A stretch of 64,000 bases of DNA from Paenibacillus glycinis (lineage in GTDB: Bacteria; Bacillota; Bacilli; Paenibacillales; Paenibacillaceae): contig NZ_JAAAMV010000019.1 of the NCBI RefSeq assembly GCF_009909185.1, positions 44,169-108,168 of the forward strand, in the 5' to 3' direction. Position numbers and translations under genes: made by a program. The notes beneath the pieces are model-generated. The model had not been told where the DNA came from, did no database searches, and saw only the letters and a program-made list of their open reading frames with translations. Of the stretch, positions 6,988-15,333 are shown piece after piece; the first letter of the stretch is position 1, and each line of letters begins with the position of its first letter.

Positions 6988-8055
6988 ATGAAACGATTCG
7001 TTATTCTTGGCGGTGGCTACGGAGGATTGACGGTGGCCCACGCGCTGCTCGAGGGCGAACTGCCGGACGATACGGTTGTCGTGCTGATCGACCGGATGCC
7101 GTATCAGGGCTTGAAAACGGAATATTACGCGCTTGTCGCCGGAACGTCGCCGGAAATCGATCTGCGGGTCGCATTCCCGTCCGATCCCCGTCTGATCGTG
7201 ACCTACGGAGAAGTGACCGATATCGACCTGGACGCCAAGCAGATCGTGCTTGCGGGCCAAGAGCCGCTCGAATACGAATGGCTCGTCGTCGCGCTTGGCT
7301 GCACCGACAAATACCATGGCATCGAAGGGGCCGAGCTTTACTCCAACAGCATCCAGACGATGGCCGCTTCGCGCAAAACGTACATGGCGCTCAACAACGC
7401 GAAGCCGTACGGACAAGTCTCGATCGTCGGCGGCGGCTTAAGCGGCGTGGAAGTGGCCGCGGAGCTTCGCGAAAGCCGTCCGGATCTGAACATCCGCATC
7501 ATCGATCGCGGACCGAGCATTCTCTCGGCCTTCCCGGGCAAGCTGCAGGAGTATGTCTCCTCCTGGTTCATCGAGCATGAAGTGGAAATGCGGGGCGAAG
7601 TTTCCTTGTACAAGCTGGAAGACGGCGTCCTTCACGACAGCAACAACCCGAGTCCGATCTTGTCCGATGTCACCGTATGGACGGCAGGCATCCAACCCGT
7701 GGCGATCGTGCAGCGCATGAATTTGCCGAAGGACAATCAAGGACGCCTGATCATCAACGAATATCACCAGCTGCCCGATTACAACGAGGTATTCATCGTC
7801 GGGGACTGCGCTTCGCTGCCGTTCTCGCCAAGCGCGCAAGCCGCCGAAGGACAAGGCAAGCAAGTCGCCGAGGTCATGCACGCGATCTGGAGCGGCAAAA
7901 CGCCGAAACTCGGCAAGATCAAGCTGAAGGGAACGCTGGGCTCCCTCGGCAAAAAAGACGGTTTCGGCCTGATGGGCCGCGCTACGATGATGGGACGCGT
8001 TCCCCGCCTCGTGAAAAGCGGCGTCTTGTGGATGTCGAAGCATCATTTTGGCTAA
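6988..8055 (+). CDS. yutJ: NADH dehydrogenase-like FAD oxidoreductase, YutJ type
   Basis: A 355-residue type II NADH dehydrogenase-like flavoprotein. The N-terminal FAD-binding motif is FVILGGGYGGLT, the NAD-binding motif is VSIVGGGLSGVEVAAEL (about residues 143-159), and the second FAD contact is VFIVGDCASLPF (about 270). No transmembrane helix is obvious; such enzymes are peripheral and pass electrons from NADH to quinones or unknown acceptors. Order and orientation with the following yuzB (convergent) and nifU-type gene match B. subtilis yutJ-yuzB-yutI. The ribosome site is weak, and the start is chosen because it begins directly at the Rossmann strand. Confidence 0.88.
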   Translation: MKRFVILGGGYGGLTVAHALLEGELPDDTVVVLIDRMPYQGLKTEYYALVAGTSPEIDLRVAFPSDPRLIVTYGEVTDIDLDAKQIVLAGQEPLEYEWLVVALGCTDKYHGIEGAELYSNSIQTMAASRKTYMALNNAKPYGQVSIVGGGLSGVEVAAELRESRPDLNIRIIDRGPSILSAFPGKLQEYVSSWFIEHEVEMRGEVSLYKLEDGVLHDSNNPSPILSDVTVWTAGIQPVAIVQRMNLPKDNQGRLIINEYHQLPDYNEVFIVGDCASLPFSPSAQAAEGQGKQVAEVMHAIWSGKTPKLGKIKLKGTLGSLGKKDGFGLMGRATMMGRVPRLVKSGVLWMSKHHFG

Positions 8056-8096
8056 AATGTAGAAGGAACCCGGATTGTTCCGGCTCCAAGGCGGTA

Positions 8097-8369
8097 TTAC
8101 ATATCGTCAATGAGCCGGTCAAGCGCTTCGCGAACGGCCTGCTGCTCTTCGATTTCATCCATGAGTTTCGTTTCCAGCTCTTCGACGGTATCCGCGGAGA
8201 CGATCGTTCCGTCGACCATGCCGAACGGAGCCAGATAGCATTCGCCGCAGTTGCCCAAGCAGCCGTATTCAATGACTTCATAGTCCGGATTGGCTTCCAG
8301 TTTATTCATCAGCTTATCCGTTCCATGATGCATATTGCTTGCGCAAAATTCGATGATTGGTTTCAACAT
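8097..8369 (-). CDS. yuzB: YuzB-family (DUF1450) small Cys-rich protein
   Basis: A 90-residue cytosolic protein of the YuzB/DUF1450 family: PIIEFCASN at the start and YGCLGNCGEC at about residues 37-46, followed by an acidic helix. The cysteine pattern resembles a thioredoxin-like [2Fe-2S] ferredoxin fold, but the function is not established. The ATG was chosen over a GTG three codons upstream because AGGTG lies 6 bases before it. It converges on yutJ and diverges from the nifU-type gene, as in Bacillus. Confidence 0.88.
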   Translation of the reverse strand: MLKPIIEFCASNMHHGTDKLMNKLEANPDYEVIEYGCLGNCGECYLAPFGMVDGTIVSADTVEELETKLMDEIEEQQAVREALDRLIDDM

Positions 8370-8402
8370 GATGTTCACCTGGCCTCTAGTTACTGATATC
8401 CA

Positions 8403-8431
8403 TTTTCAATTGCATCGCTTTGTACTATAAT
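8403..8431 (+). promoter_or_regulatory. Sigma-A promoter of the NifU-type gene
   Basis: TTTTCA (8403-8408), 17-base spacer, TATAAT (8426-8431), ending 23 bases before the ATG. The leader is short and carries AAAGGAG. Confidence 0.7.
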
Positions 8432-8454
8432 AGGGGAGAAAGGAGTGGATTGCA

Positions 8455-8700
8455 ATGAGTGAAAATGCACAAGCCACGATGTATGACGAAGTACTGGACG
8501 TACTCGACAAGCTCCGTCCGTTCTTGCAGCGCGACGGCGGCGACGTTGAACTCGTCGACGTAGAAGACGGCATCGTTAAACTTCGTTTGATGGGTGCCTG
8601 CGGCAGCTGCCCGAGCTCGACGATCACGCTGAAAGCGGGTATCGAACGCGCGCTGCTCGAGGAAGTCGAAGGCGTACAAGAGGTTATGCAAGTTTTCTAA
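8455..8700 (+). CDS. yutI: NifU C-terminal-type Fe-S scaffold (YutI/Nfu)
   Basis: An 81-residue stand-alone NifU C-terminal domain. The cluster-binding motif CGSCPSS (Cys49 and Cys52) follows the conserved RDGGDVELV helix-turn (about residues 26-34). Such proteins bridge a [4Fe-4S] cluster across a homodimer and hand it to client enzymes. Length is standard for the short Firmicutes form. It is a single-gene unit with its own promoter and terminator, divergent from yuzB. Confidence 0.93.
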   Translation: MSENAQATMYDEVLDVLDKLRPFLQRDGGDVELVDVEDGIVKLRLMGACGSCPSSTITLKAGIERALLEEVEGVQEVMQVF

Positions 8701-8734
8701 GCTTGCCTTTCCTTTTGCCCGATATGAACACGAA

Positions 8735-8767
8735 AGCGTCTTGCCGAAGGGCAAGACGCTTTTTTTT
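8735..8767 (+). terminator. Terminator of the NifU-type gene
   Basis: Perfect 10-bp stem GCGTCTTGCC/GGCAAGACGC with a GAAG loop, then eight T. Confidence 0.93.
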
Positions 8768-8789
8768 GTCGTTCGCGATGCACAGGATA

Positions 8790-9578
8790 CTAGCTCGATT
8801 TAATCGACGTCTTGATCGGATCGAAGCCGCCCGTCACGTCGACGATATTGCCGGTCATATAATCCGACTGCGGCAGGCAGAGAAACGCGATAACCCGCGC
8901 GATGTCCTCGCCGCTGCCGGGACGTCCGCTCGGCGACTCGTCATCGCGCTCTTCGGACACCTCGGCGATCGTGCGCTCCTTGTTCATGCCGCGGATATCG
9001 CCGGGACAAACCATATGTACCGTAACGCCGTTCGCCGCCTCTTCGACGGCGAGCGTCTTCGTGAAGGAGACCAGTCCCGTCTTCGCCGCGGCATAGACCG
9101 CCCGATGCGGCCATGCCCGGCCTTCGCCGGCATGGCCGAAGCCGAAGTGGATGATGCGCCCCCATTGGCGCCTGCGCATGCCTGGCAGCACCTGATGGTC
9201 GAGCAGCATCACGCCGAGCAGGTTGCCGTTGACGAGGCCGGTAATGGCCGCGGCCTCGTAGTCGGCGAACAACCGCCGTTCGCGAATGAACGGTCCCGCA
9301 TTGTTGATCAGGATATCGATGCTGCCGGTCAGCGACCAGGCCAGCGCCAGCGCAGCCAGACGCGCGACGTCTTCCTGCCGCGCGATATCGGCTTGCACGG
9401 CGGTGGCCCTGACGCCATGCCGCCGCTCGATCTCTTGCGCGAGCTGCTGCGCTTCGCGCTCGCTGTTGACGTAGTTGAGCACGATATCGCAGCCCATCGC
9501 GGCGAGAGTAAGCGCGGTCATTTTGCCCAAGCCTTTGGCACTTCCGGTAATTAGGGCCGTTCTTCCTCTAAGCTCCAT
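8790..9578 (-). CDS. Short-chain dehydrogenase/reductase (SDR)
   Basis: A 262-residue classical-size SDR with the cofactor motif TGSAKGLG (residues 11-18), NNAGP in place of NNAG, and the active-site YAAAK. The usual catalytic Ser, expected about 13 residues before the Tyr after the beta-5 strand, is replaced: the segment reads RIIHFGFGHAGEGRAW. A comparable GF.GA motif occurs in a Firmicutes SDR subgroup, so this may be a family trait. The C-terminal MTGNIVDVTGGF is typical. Substrate unknown. It stands alone between the nifU-type gene and a HEPN protein gene 20 bases upstream. Confidence 0.85.
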   Translation of the reverse strand: MELRGRTALITGSAKGLGKMTALTLAAMGCDIVLNYVNSEREAQQLAQEIERRHGVRATAVQADIARQEDVARLAALALAWSLTGSIDILINNAGPFIRERRLFADYEAAAITGLVNGNLLGVMLLDHQVLPGMRRRQWGRIIHFGFGHAGEGRAWPHRAVYAAAKTGLVSFTKTLAVEEAANGVTVHMVCPGDIRGMNKERTIAEVSEERDDESPSGRPGSGEDIARVIAFLCLPQSDYMTGNIVDVTGGFDPIKTSIKSS

Positions 9579-9598
9579 AGCCCCCTCCTAGGTCAGCG

Positions 9599-10408
9599 TC
9601 ATGACTTGATCTGGCTGTAGGCATGATGAAAGGTCAGCTTAAGCGTATCCAGCACGAGGACCATCATTTGCGCAAGGTCCTGCGTCTGCTGCGATAGGTT
9701 TTCCAAGCGATGCTGTTCGAAATAAGCCTCGTGATTCTGCTTCAGATCGTCCTGCATCTCTGAATTCATGTAGTGAATCTCCATGTTCCGACGCTTCCGA
9801 AGGCGGTTCATCGGTTCTTTGCCCGCTTCCTTCAGCTTATGCAGCTCCGCGGTCAATTCAGGATACAGATTGCCCTCCAGCATCCTGCGCAGCACCGTAA
9901 AATAAGAAAAATGCGGTTTGACCCGATCGGTCTCGAGGCGCAGGTAATCGTTCATCAGCGTGCCCAGCTTGTCCAGCAGCGAGAACAGGCGAATAAAGGC
10001 GTTCTTGTCGAAATACACGTACCGGCGGTAGTTCATCCGTTCCTCGTCGGTCATGCCTTCGACCGTATCGGAGGTGACGAGCGCGGCATATTTGCCGGCT
10101 GCGTATACGCTCTGCTCCAGCTCGTCGAGCGAGGAGATCAGCCCGAGCGTATAAATTTCGTATTTGCGCAGCTTATGGTCATTGTCCAGCCCGCGCTCGA
10201 TGCGCTCGTTCATTAAGCCCGCGAACCTTTCCATCGCCTGGTTCGCCTCAAGCAGCTTGCCCCCGTCCTGGCGCGGAGGTTCGCCAAACAAGATGCGGAG
10301 CATCGCAATCTCCTTCCGAACGTCTGCCTCATGAAGCAGGATCTGCTTGTTTGACGGATTCGGGGTTTCGTCGCCGTACCGGCAAGCAAGCAGAGTACCG
10401 TTATCCAT
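9599..10408 (-). CDS. HEPN-domain protein, Cthe_2314-like
   Basis: A 269-residue, mostly helical cytosolic protein. Near the C-terminus it has the HEPN signature RX4H in RNMEIHYMNSEMQ, preceded by a basic stretch RLRKRRN. Size and features fit the Cthe_2314-type HEPN proteins found in Firmicutes; HEPN domains are often RNases, but many members are not nucleases. No antitoxin-like partner is adjacent: neighbours are an SDR (20 bases downstream) and a UbiD-family gene (10 bases downstream of its start, same strand). Family assignment is by memory of the motif and layout. Confidence 0.65.
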   Translation of the reverse strand: MDNGTLLACRYGDETPNPSNKQILLHEADVRKEIAMLRILFGEPPRQDGGKLLEANQAMERFAGLMNERIERGLDNDHKLRKYEIYTLGLISSLDELEQSVYAAGKYAALVTSDTVEGMTDEERMNYRRYVYFDKNAFIRLFSLLDKLGTLMNDYLRLETDRVKPHFSYFTVLRRMLEGNLYPELTAELHKLKEAGKEPMNRLRKRRNMEIHYMNSEMQDDLKQNHEAYFEQHRLENLSQQTQDLAQMMVLVLDTLKLTFHHAYSQIKS

Positions 10409-10417
10409 TATAGCGCA

Positions 10418-12184
10418 TTATCGATTGAAATAAGAATGCCAACGGCGATCGACGAGTTCCACGATATCCTGGCGCGGAATCAGTTCGTCCGGGTAGCCCG
10501 GTTTCATCCGCGCATCGATGACCAGCGGCAGCTCGTAGCCGACATGGTGGCGGTTCAGCTTCGTTGCCGCGTAGATATCGTCGGCGGGATTGAAGCGGGT
10601 AAATACCGTCCATAAGAACGGCGTCTGCGCGTCCGCGATGGAGGCGTCGTCGGCAAGAATAACGAGCGGCCATGCCGTGCCCCGCTCGCGCAGCCTCGAC
10701 AGCAGCCGCGTCGCCAGCTCGGGCTCCTGCTCGTAAGTGGCGCCGGAGACGACCAGGCAGCCCCGGCAGTACACCCGCGCATCCGCGATCTCGTCGATCG
10801 GGCCTTCGTCGTAGCTGGACGGGAGCTCGCGGATCGCATCGCCGACGCCGAGCATGACGGCCTTGCTCCCATGATTCAGCTTGCCCCCGGTGTAATCCAA
10901 TGTATCATGGGACGTTTTGTCAAACACGAACAAATCGGTTTCCGGTCGGAAGCGCGCCAGCACGGTTTCCATCAATTGCGGGAAATCCGCCAGGTCGACG
11001 GGCTGATCGGTAATCATCAAATATTTGGTCAGCGTCAGCTGGCCCTCGCCCAAGATGCGGAAGGCGGTGCCGAGCGCCTCGCGCGAGTAGCTCTCCCGCA
11101 CGACCGCTGCCGCCAGCGCGTGAAAACCCGTCTCCGCGTACGTCCAGAGGTCCTTGACGCCGGGCATCGCCAGCGGGAAGGCCGGCGACAGCAGGCGCTG
11201 CAGGAAATCGCCCAAGTAGTAATCCTCCTGGCGCGGCTTGCCCACGATCGTCGCGGGATAGATGGCATCCTTGCGATGCCACATATGGCTGACGTCGAAC
11301 GCCGGGAAATCATGCGTCCACGAATAGTAGCCGTAGTGGTCGCCGAACGGCCCTTCGGGACGCCGCGCATGAGGCGCCACTTTCCCGCTCAACACGAATT
11401 CGGCGTGCGCCGGAATCCGGTGGCTGCCGTGCGGGTCCTGCACGACCTGCAGCTTGCCGCCGATGATCAGCGACGACAGCAGCAGCTCCGGCAGATGCTC
11501 CGGCACCGGAGCGATCGCCGACGCGATCAGCGCGGGCGGACCGCCCAGGAAGACGGACACCGGCAGCGCTTCGTTCCGTTTCTCCGCCTCGTGGTAATGG
11601 AACCCGCCGCCTTTGTGGATCTGCCAGTGCATGCCCGTCGTCGAATGATCGAAGATCTGCATGCGGTACATGCCGAGGTTATGCTGCTTGCGGTGTTCCG
11701 GATGCTCCGTATAAACGAGCGGCAGCGTGATGAAAGGACCGCCGTCCAGCTGCCAGCTCGTCAGCGCGGGCAGTCCTTCCAGCGGCCGGCTTTTGCGCAC
11801 GGCGCCCAAAATCGGCGCCGAGGCGGCCGGCACTTCCTTGATGCCGACCTTCATGGCGTCCCACAGCAGCGAACGTTCGCCCCAGAGCGCCGCCGGCGTT
11901 GGCGGCAGGAGCCGGTCCATCGCGCCGACCACCTGTTTCATGAACGCTTCCGGACGCGGCCCGAACGCGAGGTCTACGCGCCTGACCGTGCCGAACAGGT
12001 TCGTCACCACGGGAAAGGGACTGCCTTTCACGTTCGTGAAGAGCAGCGCCGGTCCGCCTTCGTCGATGACGCGCCGATGAATCTCGGCCAGCTCCAAGTA
12101 CGGGTCTACCTGCGTCTCGATGACGGCAAGATCGCCCTCCCGGCGAAGCGTGTCGATCAATCCCCGCAAATCTGTGAAGCTCAT
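10418..12184 (-). CDS. UbiD-family decarboxylase (candidate MqnL)
   Basis: A 588-residue UbiD-family enzyme, whose members use prenylated FMN to decarboxylate aromatic acids. Recognisable parts are the N-terminal MSFTDLRGLIDTLRREGDL, the GGxF-rich core with HWQIHKGGGFHYHEAE, the EGPFGDHYGYYS motif and a C-terminal DARMKPGYP. The open frame extends further upstream, but that part is only a shadow of ctaA. The true ATG overlaps the ctaA stop as ATGA, so the two are translationally coupled. With mqnE nearby, a role as MqnL-type decarboxylase of the futalosine pathway is a reasonable inference, not proven. No UbiX-type prenyl-FMN synthase is in the window. Confidence 0.85.
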   Translation of the reverse strand: MSFTDLRGLIDTLRREGDLAVIETQVDPYLELAEIHRRVIDEGGPALLFTNVKGSPFPVVTNLFGTVRRVDLAFGPRPEAFMKQVVGAMDRLLPPTPAALWGERSLLWDAMKVGIKEVPAASAPILGAVRKSRPLEGLPALTSWQLDGGPFITLPLVYTEHPEHRKQHNLGMYRMQIFDHSTTGMHWQIHKGGGFHYHEAEKRNEALPVSVFLGGPPALIASAIAPVPEHLPELLLSSLIIGGKLQVVQDPHGSHRIPAHAEFVLSGKVAPHARRPEGPFGDHYGYYSWTHDFPAFDVSHMWHRKDAIYPATIVGKPRQEDYYLGDFLQRLLSPAFPLAMPGVKDLWTYAETGFHALAAAVVRESYSREALGTAFRILGEGQLTLTKYLMITDQPVDLADFPQLMETVLARFRPETDLFVFDKTSHDTLDYTGGKLNHGSKAVMLGVGDAIRELPSSYDEGPIDEIADARVYCRGCLVVSGATYEQEPELATRLLSRLRERGTAWPLVILADDASIADAQTPFLWTVFTRFNPADDIYAATKLNRHHVGYELPLVIDARMKPGYPDELIPRQDIVELVDRRWHSYFNR

Positions 12185-13119
12185 GCCTGTAACCGCCCTT
12201 CGCGCCATTTCCAGGCTCGGATCATAATATCGCTCAGTATCCCGAATAACCCGGATACGATCATGTTGTGCAGAATGCTCGTAAAGACGAACCAATCTTC
12301 GTTGCGAAGCGTCACCGTCAGCAGCGCGCCGCTCAATACCTGGCAGCAGACGAGAACGAAGGTCACGTTCATGGCCTTGCGCATGCCCGGGTGCTCCTTG
12401 CCGACGCGGTTGATATAAAGCGCCAGCCAGCCGATCAGCACGAGCAGAACGGCGGCCGCCACGCGATGCATGAATACGTACATGGTCGCGCCTTGCAGAT
12501 CCGGAACGAATTCGCCGTTGCAGAGCGGCCAGCCCACGCATCCCCCGGCCGAATCCGTATGACGCACGTAAGCGCCCAAGTAAATCACGAAATACGTATA
12601 CACGAGTATGAAGAGCGAGAAAGCGAACACGGCCCTGGGTATCGCGGTCGCCGGCTTGTCCGCCGCGGTTCCCCGCTTCCTGCGCCACGTCCAAATCACG
12701 AGCAGCAGCGTGAACATGAACGCCAGGATGGAGATGCCGAAATGCAGCGCCAGCACGGCAGGCGTCGTCGGCCATATGACGGCGGCTGCGCCCAGCAGTG
12801 CCTGCAGAACCGTGAATAAGCCAGCGCCGGAGGCATAAGCGATCGGCTCCTTCTCGTTGCGGTACAGCATCAAGGTCGCGATAAACGTCGCGAGCACCAG
12901 CAGCCCTACTCCGCCGCTGATTAACCGGTGGGAATATTCGATCAACGATTCGACGGTATACGCCGGAATGAATTTGCCGTTGCAGAGCGGCCAATCCGTG
13001 CCGCAGCCCCGGCCGGAGTCTGTATTCGTAACCAATGCGCCCGCGATCAACACGAGGAACATGCCGATGCAAGTCAAGACCGCTAGCGCACGATATCGGT
13101 TATCATTCACTGTCATCAC
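12181..13119 (-). CDS. ctaA: Haem A synthase CtaA
   Basis: A 312-residue integral membrane protein with eight hydrophobic segments in two homologous halves. Each half has an extracellular cysteine pair before an NGxF motif: CGTDWPLCNGKF in the first and CVGWPLCNGEF in the second. Conserved haem-ligand histidines appear in EYSHRLISG and MHRVAAAV. CtaA oxidises the C8 methyl of haem O to haem A for cytochrome c oxidase. The usual Bacillus partner ctaB lies 14 kb away rather than adjacent. It is followed by the overlapping UbiD-family gene. Confidence 0.95.
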   Translation of the reverse strand: MMTVNDNRYRALAVLTCIGMFLVLIAGALVTNTDSGRGCGTDWPLCNGKFIPAYTVESLIEYSHRLISGGVGLLVLATFIATLMLYRNEKEPIAYASGAGLFTVLQALLGAAAVIWPTTPAVLALHFGISILAFMFTLLLVIWTWRRKRGTAADKPATAIPRAVFAFSLFILVYTYFVIYLGAYVRHTDSAGGCVGWPLCNGEFVPDLQGATMYVFMHRVAAAVLLVLIGWLALYINRVGKEHPGMRKAMNVTFVLVCCQVLSGALLTVTLRNEDWFVFTSILHNMIVSGLFGILSDIMIRAWKWREGRLQA

Positions 13120-13205
13120 CTTGCTTCCTAAGAATCACCTCCCATTATACTGAACAAATTCGACAAATACCATGTTCAAACTGTGAACGCACGCCTAGCG
13201 AAAGA

Positions 13206-13249
13206 AAGCCCGCCAAGGAGCCGCAAACGGCCGCCTGACGGGCTTTTTC
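13206..13249 (-). terminator. Terminator downstream of the thioredoxin-like gene
   Basis: AAGCCCG (13206-13212) pairs with CGGGCTT (13239-13245) around an inner GC-rich stem. T-rich sequence follows on both strands, so it could also act toward the right. Confidence 0.7.
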
Positions 13250-13264
13250 GCATAATTACAGGGG

Positions 13265-13609
13265 TTAGGTCGCCAAAACATCCGCGACCTGAAGGGCGCG
13301 ATCCAGAAACTGCTCAATCTCTTCCCGGTCCTTGCGCAGCTTGCTGACGAACCGCACGAGCTCCTTGCCGTTCTTGAACGCAATGAAGCTCGGAATGCCC
13401 AAAATGTTCAGCTCGCCGCAGAGGTCGGGCAGGTCGTCCCGGTCGATCTGCAAGAAGCGGATTCTGCCGCCGTACTCGGCTTCGACAGCCGGCATGAACG
13501 GTTCGATGTAGTGGCAATCCTTGCACCAGGTCGTCTTGAAGACGGCAACCGTCACGCCTTCGGACCGCACCGCGTCGCGAAAAGCGTCTTCCGTCGTAAT
13601 CAATTCCAT
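13265..13609 (-). CDS. Thioredoxin-family protein (CKDC active site)
   Basis: A 114-residue thioredoxin fold with WCKDC (Cys29 and Cys32) and the cis-proline motif GIPSF near residue 74. The CxxC dipeptide Lys-Asp differs from the Gly-Pro of classical thioredoxin, suggesting a different redox potential or partner. No signal peptide, so cytosolic. AAAGGAGAGG precedes the ATG. It has its own terminator and sits 63 bases downstream of a lipoprotein gene. Confidence 0.9.
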   Translation of the reverse strand: MELITTEDAFRDAVRSEGVTVAVFKTTWCKDCHYIEPFMPAVEAEYGGRIRFLQIDRDDLPDLCGELNILGIPSFIAFKNGKELVRFVSKLRKDREEIEQFLDRALQVADVLAT

Positions 13610-13672
13610 AGGAAACCTCTCCTTTCGTGGTGAAACTGCTTGATCGGCGAGCCGAGCCGGTAGCAGGCCCTG

Positions 13673-15256
13673 CTAGGGCTCGCGAACCAGCGTCAATGCC
13701 TTCACGCCGCCATATTGTTCCCATTCGATGCTCGCGCCAAGCGCTTGCGCGAAATCGCGCGCAGGCACGTAGGTGACGCCGTTCACGACGGTCGTCGGGA
13801 AGCCCCATTTGACCGTCTTGCCATTAATGATGGCATTGCTGCTGCCGTTTTTCAAGCTGATCGTCGTGTTCGTCGCGCCGTCCTTGACGATCAGCGAGCC
13901 GCCCGATTTGGTCAACGCCGCTCCGAATGCTTCGGCGGTGTAACGCAATGGCACGATCGTGATGCCGCTCGGCGTAATAATCGGCGCATTGCGGCTGAAT
14001 TCGGGGCTCAGCGTAAGCGACTGCCTGCCGATATGCGCCGTATTGCGGAGCAGGTCGTAAACATCGGAATTCTTATCGAACTGTTGAAGCACTTCGTAGC
14101 CCTGCATATCCATCAATGCTTGGCCGTTAAGAACGGACTTGTCGCCGGAAGGCTGCGCCGGCTGCACGTCGCCGTTCACGTTCCATCGGTCCGACGTGAT
14201 TTTCACCGAGATTCCGCTGAACGGCATCAACGCTTCCATCCCCATGTCTTCGTCCTCATCGCCCGCGGCAATCGCCGGTTCCGTAATCTTGACCGCCGCT
14301 TCGATCACGGCTTTGCGGATATCGAGCTTGCCGTCGATGAAGAGGTCGCCTTTCACGAAGGTCCCGTCGTTCAAGACGCTGTCCAACGTCTCCGCTTCAT
14401 CCGTCTCGGTCTTGGCCAGCTCGTCCTGCAGCTGCGTCAGCATGTCGATAATCTCGTCCGCCGCATCGTTGACCGCGGCTTCCGTGTCGTCCTCTTCCGG
14501 CAGCGAGCCGAACATGCTCTCGACCGGGGACGCCGCGATGGCAGACTCTTGACTTTGCAGGGCTTCGAGCAAGCCCGTCAGCATCGCCTTCAGACCTTCC
14601 TTGTCGCCGATCAACGCGTCGATGTAGGATTTCAGCCAATCCCACAGCTCTTTGCCGGTTAGGTCGGCATGGACGTTCATCCCGGTCACCGTTTCCCCGT
14701 GGACGCTCTCCTGTCCGGGCAGCACGGTCAAGTGCGACGGATTCGGCAGGTTATCGATCGCGTAGCCGCTGACGGCATCGATGATTTGCTTGCTTGCTGC
14801 CGTCAAGCTCTCCTGCGCGGAAGCCGCGGCCGCATCGGTCTCCGGATCCGTCAGGCTGATGACGATCGGTTTCTTCGCCCCTTCGAGATCCAGCTCCGCG
14901 AGCTCGTTGTTCATCTTCGCTTCGAACGCGATATGTTTAGCGCCCAGGCTGAGCTCGCCCTTGGCGGACATGCCCCCGGTTTCGCTTGTTTTGACGTCGG
15001 TCAGCTCCAGCTTGATATCGGAAACGAGCTTGATGAGTTCCCCTTCTTCGCCGGTCAGCATTTCGTCCGCCCCGTCGTTCATCAGCAGCTTGAACGCTAC
15101 CGTTTCGTTGCTTTCGTAAGAGGTGACGTTCATCGATTGCTTCAGCATGGCATTGAAATCCACGCCGTTCAATGCTTGACAGCCCGCCGCGACCAGCACG
15201 ACCATCGAGATCAACAGCAATCCGATCGCTTTCTTCCTTCGTTTCCACGATTTCAT
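13673..15256 (-). CDS. Lipoprotein with C-terminal copper-amine-oxidase-N/stalk-like domain
   Basis: A 527-residue secreted lipoprotein. The signal peptide KKAIGLLLISMVVLVAAGC ends in a lipobox cysteine (about residue 26). The central 300 residues are acidic, rich in Asp, Glu, Ala and Leu, without recognised motifs. The last 120 residues (SPEFSRNAPIITPSGITIV, a YVPARDFAQALGASIEW segment) match the copper amine oxidase N-terminal-like fold that is very common in Paenibacillaceae surface proteins, where it is not an oxidase but probably a wall- or polymer-binding stalk. The start is the ATG at 15256; a TTG two codons upstream is also possible. Function unknown. Confidence 0.8.
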   Translation of the reverse strand: MKSWKRRKKAIGLLLISMVVLVAAGCQALNGVDFNAMLKQSMNVTSYESNETVAFKLLMNDGADEMLTGEEGELIKLVSDIKLELTDVKTSETGGMSAKGELSLGAKHIAFEAKMNNELAELDLEGAKKPIVISLTDPETDAAAASAQESLTAASKQIIDAVSGYAIDNLPNPSHLTVLPGQESVHGETVTGMNVHADLTGKELWDWLKSYIDALIGDKEGLKAMLTGLLEALQSQESAIAASPVESMFGSLPEEDDTEAAVNDAADEIIDMLTQLQDELAKTETDEAETLDSVLNDGTFVKGDLFIDGKLDIRKAVIEAAVKITEPAIAAGDEDEDMGMEALMPFSGISVKITSDRWNVNGDVQPAQPSGDKSVLNGQALMDMQGYEVLQQFDKNSDVYDLLRNTAHIGRQSLTLSPEFSRNAPIITPSGITIVPLRYTAEAFGAALTKSGGSLIVKDGATNTTISLKNGSSNAIINGKTVKWGFPTTVVNGVTYVPARDFAQALGASIEWEQYGGVKALTLVREP

Positions 15257-15333
15257 GATCAAAAAAATCCCCTCTCCTAGGTAAACAGACTACGGCCTAT
15301 TCTACCATATTGAGGGGATATTTGGAAACTAGA

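Noticed and set aside
9599..10408. HEPN protein as half of a toxin-antitoxin pair
   Set aside because: No nucleotidyltransferase (MNT) or other antitoxin-like gene is adjacent; neighbours are metabolic genes.
10418..13072. A single 884-codon open frame that looks like a fusion protein
   Set aside because: Its first 296 codons are a shadow frame of ctaA and have Arg/His-rich nonsense composition; the real UbiD-family gene starts at 12184 with an ATGA overlap.
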